IMG/VR virus record: IMGVR_UViG_3300032213_000605
Coordinates: 1 to 28,416 of that record
DNA length: 28,416 bases
Direction: 5' to 3' (one strand)
From: a virus
Shown here: positions 27,288-28,416 of the stretch, piece after piece
Position numbering within the stretch: position 1 is the first letter of the stretch
Layout of the letters: every line of letters begins with the position of its first letter
Notes under the pieces: generated by a model
The model's input: only the letters and a program-made list of their open reading frames with translations
Databases searched by the model: none
What the model was told of the DNA's origin: nothing
Made by a program: the position numbers and the translations under genes

Positions 27288-28416
27288 TTAAACGGAAGCA
27301 GTGCCATCAACATCGGCAGGCACAGGGCGCTGACCCTGAATCAGTGAGTTGAAGTCGTCTTCTTGCAGACGCCACACGTCGTTGTCACGCACGTAGATCA
27401 CATCCTCGTCACCGATCTGCTGATAGTTGCCGCTGTACGGGAACACACACAACTGCAAGCCGATCACCCTGAAGTATGTGAAGTACAGCCCGTGTCGGGT
27501 AGCGTAGGCACGTATACCACCGCCATCCTCATGCGCTATCTCCATCCGATACTCGTGGTCACACCCGTGAGGGCGTCGGGTTGTAGCGGCAACAACAGGG
27601 GGCACAGTGTCAGTGCAAGTAACCTCGGCAGGGGCAGAGGGTTGCTTAGATGCACCATGCACAGCACGCACGCCATACCACTTGACTAGCGCAGGGTACT
27701 GACCCGCCACAGTCTTTAGCCACTTGACGAACGATGTGCCGTTGAGATCACGCCACGATGCGACACGGCAGAACATGACAGACGCATGAGTGAACTCGAT
27801 CTGTGCAAGCAGTCGCTCCTTCTTGAGTGATGCACGGAAGATGCGAAGCTCGACAGTGTTGTACCTGCCGTTGTAGCTGTTGTCCATGCTAAGACCCAAG
27901 CGCATAGCCTCACGAGCGCCTAGGTTGCACATATTGACCATGCGATAGCGCTCACCCGACTTGCCCTTGACCGCAGTCTTGGGGTTGACAAGTATGGACT
28001 GGTGCTCAGCGGCGCAGTAGCTACGGGCTTGGTCATCGACAGATGGATGACGACCTGCAATCTTGCGAATGAAGTCGACATTGGCAGAGCTGTTGATGAA
28101 CATCAAGAACTTGCCAAGCGTCATCTGAGTGAACGCACGAGAGTCAATGTGCACGTGCATACCGCACTTGCCTGTGTTCCATGCACGATAGGCTGGGTCA
28201 ATGTCCCAAGCCTTGAACTTCTCGATGTGCGTGGCAAGACCATGCGGAGAAGTCACGACCTCGAAGCCGTTGGATGGAAGCGAGCCGTCACTCTTGATGA
28301 TGCAGTATGAGGAACCGAGACGGCTACGCACAGACTCAGCGGCTGACTCGCTGTAGTCATCGCCCGAAGTCATCTCAAGCTCGATGCCCATCGTGAACTC
28401 ACCGAAGTGAGACGAC
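27288..28416 (-). CDS. COOH-NH2 amidoligase (Amidoligase_2 type), N-terminus outside window
   Basis: The frame stays open to the window edge, so the true start is beyond it; the ATG at 28391 is internal, as the upstream codons read SSHFGEFT before MGIELEM. Residues counted from that ATG: GIELEM (E4, E6), KSDGSL (D35) and NGFEVVTSP (E44), CGMHVHID (H79, H81), RYRMVNMCNL (N153) and NTVELRIFRASL (E181, R183). This is the ordered signature of the glutamine-synthetase-fold amidoligases that join an amine to a carboxylate using ATP. A linker rich in Pro/Ala/Thr (about 252-270) leads to a C-terminal domain of about 95 residues that I do not recognise. It lies next to the glutamine amidotransferase-like gene. 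Confidence 0.85.
   Translation of the reverse strand, partial: SSHFGEFTMGIELEMTSGDDYSESAAESVRSRLGSSYCIIKSDGSLPSNGFEVVTSPHGLATHIEKFKAWDIDPAYRAWNTGKCGMHVHIDSRAFTQMTLGKFLMFINSSANVDFIRKIAGRHPSVDDQARSYCAAEHQSILVNPKTAVKGKSGERYRMVNMCNLGAREAMRLGLSMDNSYNGRYNTVELRIFRASLKKERLLAQIEFTHASVMFCRVASWRDLNGTSFVKWLKTVAGQYPALVKWYGVRAVHGASKQPSAPAEVTCTDTVPPVVAATTRRPHGCDHEYRMEIAHEDGGGIRAYATRHGLYFTYFRVIGLQLCVFPYSGNYQQIGDEDVIYVRDNDVWRLQEDDFNSLIQGQRPVPADVDGTASV

Noticed and set aside
1-28416. tRNA genes, integrase or attachment site
   Set aside because: I looked for tRNA-like cloverleaf ends and recombinase motifs and found none that I could support.

Overview
This window is part of a tailed-phage genome (or a closely related prophage). 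It has tightly packed, overlapping genes, one very large virion gene, and a full phage replication set: primase-helicase, zinc-containing ssDNA-binding-type protein, SNF2-like helicase, Cas4/RecB-like nuclease, family A DNA polymerase, VRR-NUC nuclease and DUF3310. There are no ribosomal, tRNA or housekeeping genes. Several small-protein modules (REWVGLTDEEI, ALRQAIEQAEKQEPVA, EREACAKVC...CAAAIRARG) are, from memory, typical of phages of Betaproteobacteria/Burkholderiales and freshwater metagenomes. The host assignment is therefore an inference. No terminase, portal, capsid, integrase or lysis gene lies inside the window.

Layout. (1) 1-10613, plus strand: the end of a virion-region gene, a 569-residue probable structural protein, and a 2924-residue giant protein. 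The giant protein has a long coiled-coil centre, an HEVTH metallopeptidase-like segment and a polyvalent-protein-type C-terminus. (2) 10614-10735: convergent junction with three hairpins, the last one terminator-like. (3) 10736-15571, minus strand: a unit reading leftward from a promoter/operator near 15590, encoding a 133-residue conserved phage protein, the ssDNA-binding-type protein, an HTH protein, a 61-residue peptide ending in a sliding-clamp motif, and a fused primase-helicase. (4) 15643-25583, minus strand: a long leftward unit from a second promoter/operator near 25620. It carries a small membrane protein, a winged-helix protein, many small early-type genes, DUF3310, VRR-NUC, a nested cluster of duplicated small genes, DNA polymerase, a small HExxH protein, a Cas4-like nuclease, two HNH endonucleases and the SNF2-like helicase. 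(5) 25635-28416, minus strand: three small genes (two under 60 codons), then a class II glutamine amidotransferase-like gene and a COOH-NH2 amidoligase gene that runs off the window. A terminator follows each of these two enzyme genes.

How it fits together. Two near-identical 18-bp operator-like sequences sit at the heads of the two leftward replication units. The replication region may therefore be one regulon, possibly controlled by the HTH protein encoded inside it. Several small early genes are chained by 4-bp ATGA overlaps, and the conserved C-terminal codons of one gene (KEKNT or ARGQA tails) contain the Shine-Dalgarno sequence of the next.

The most promising candidate for an undescribed system is the adjacent amidoligase and glutamine amidotransferase-like pair at 26127-28416. 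It predicts a phage-encoded peptide or cell-surface modification activity whose substrate cannot be read from the sequence. All functional calls rest on motif recognition by eye; no database search was run.
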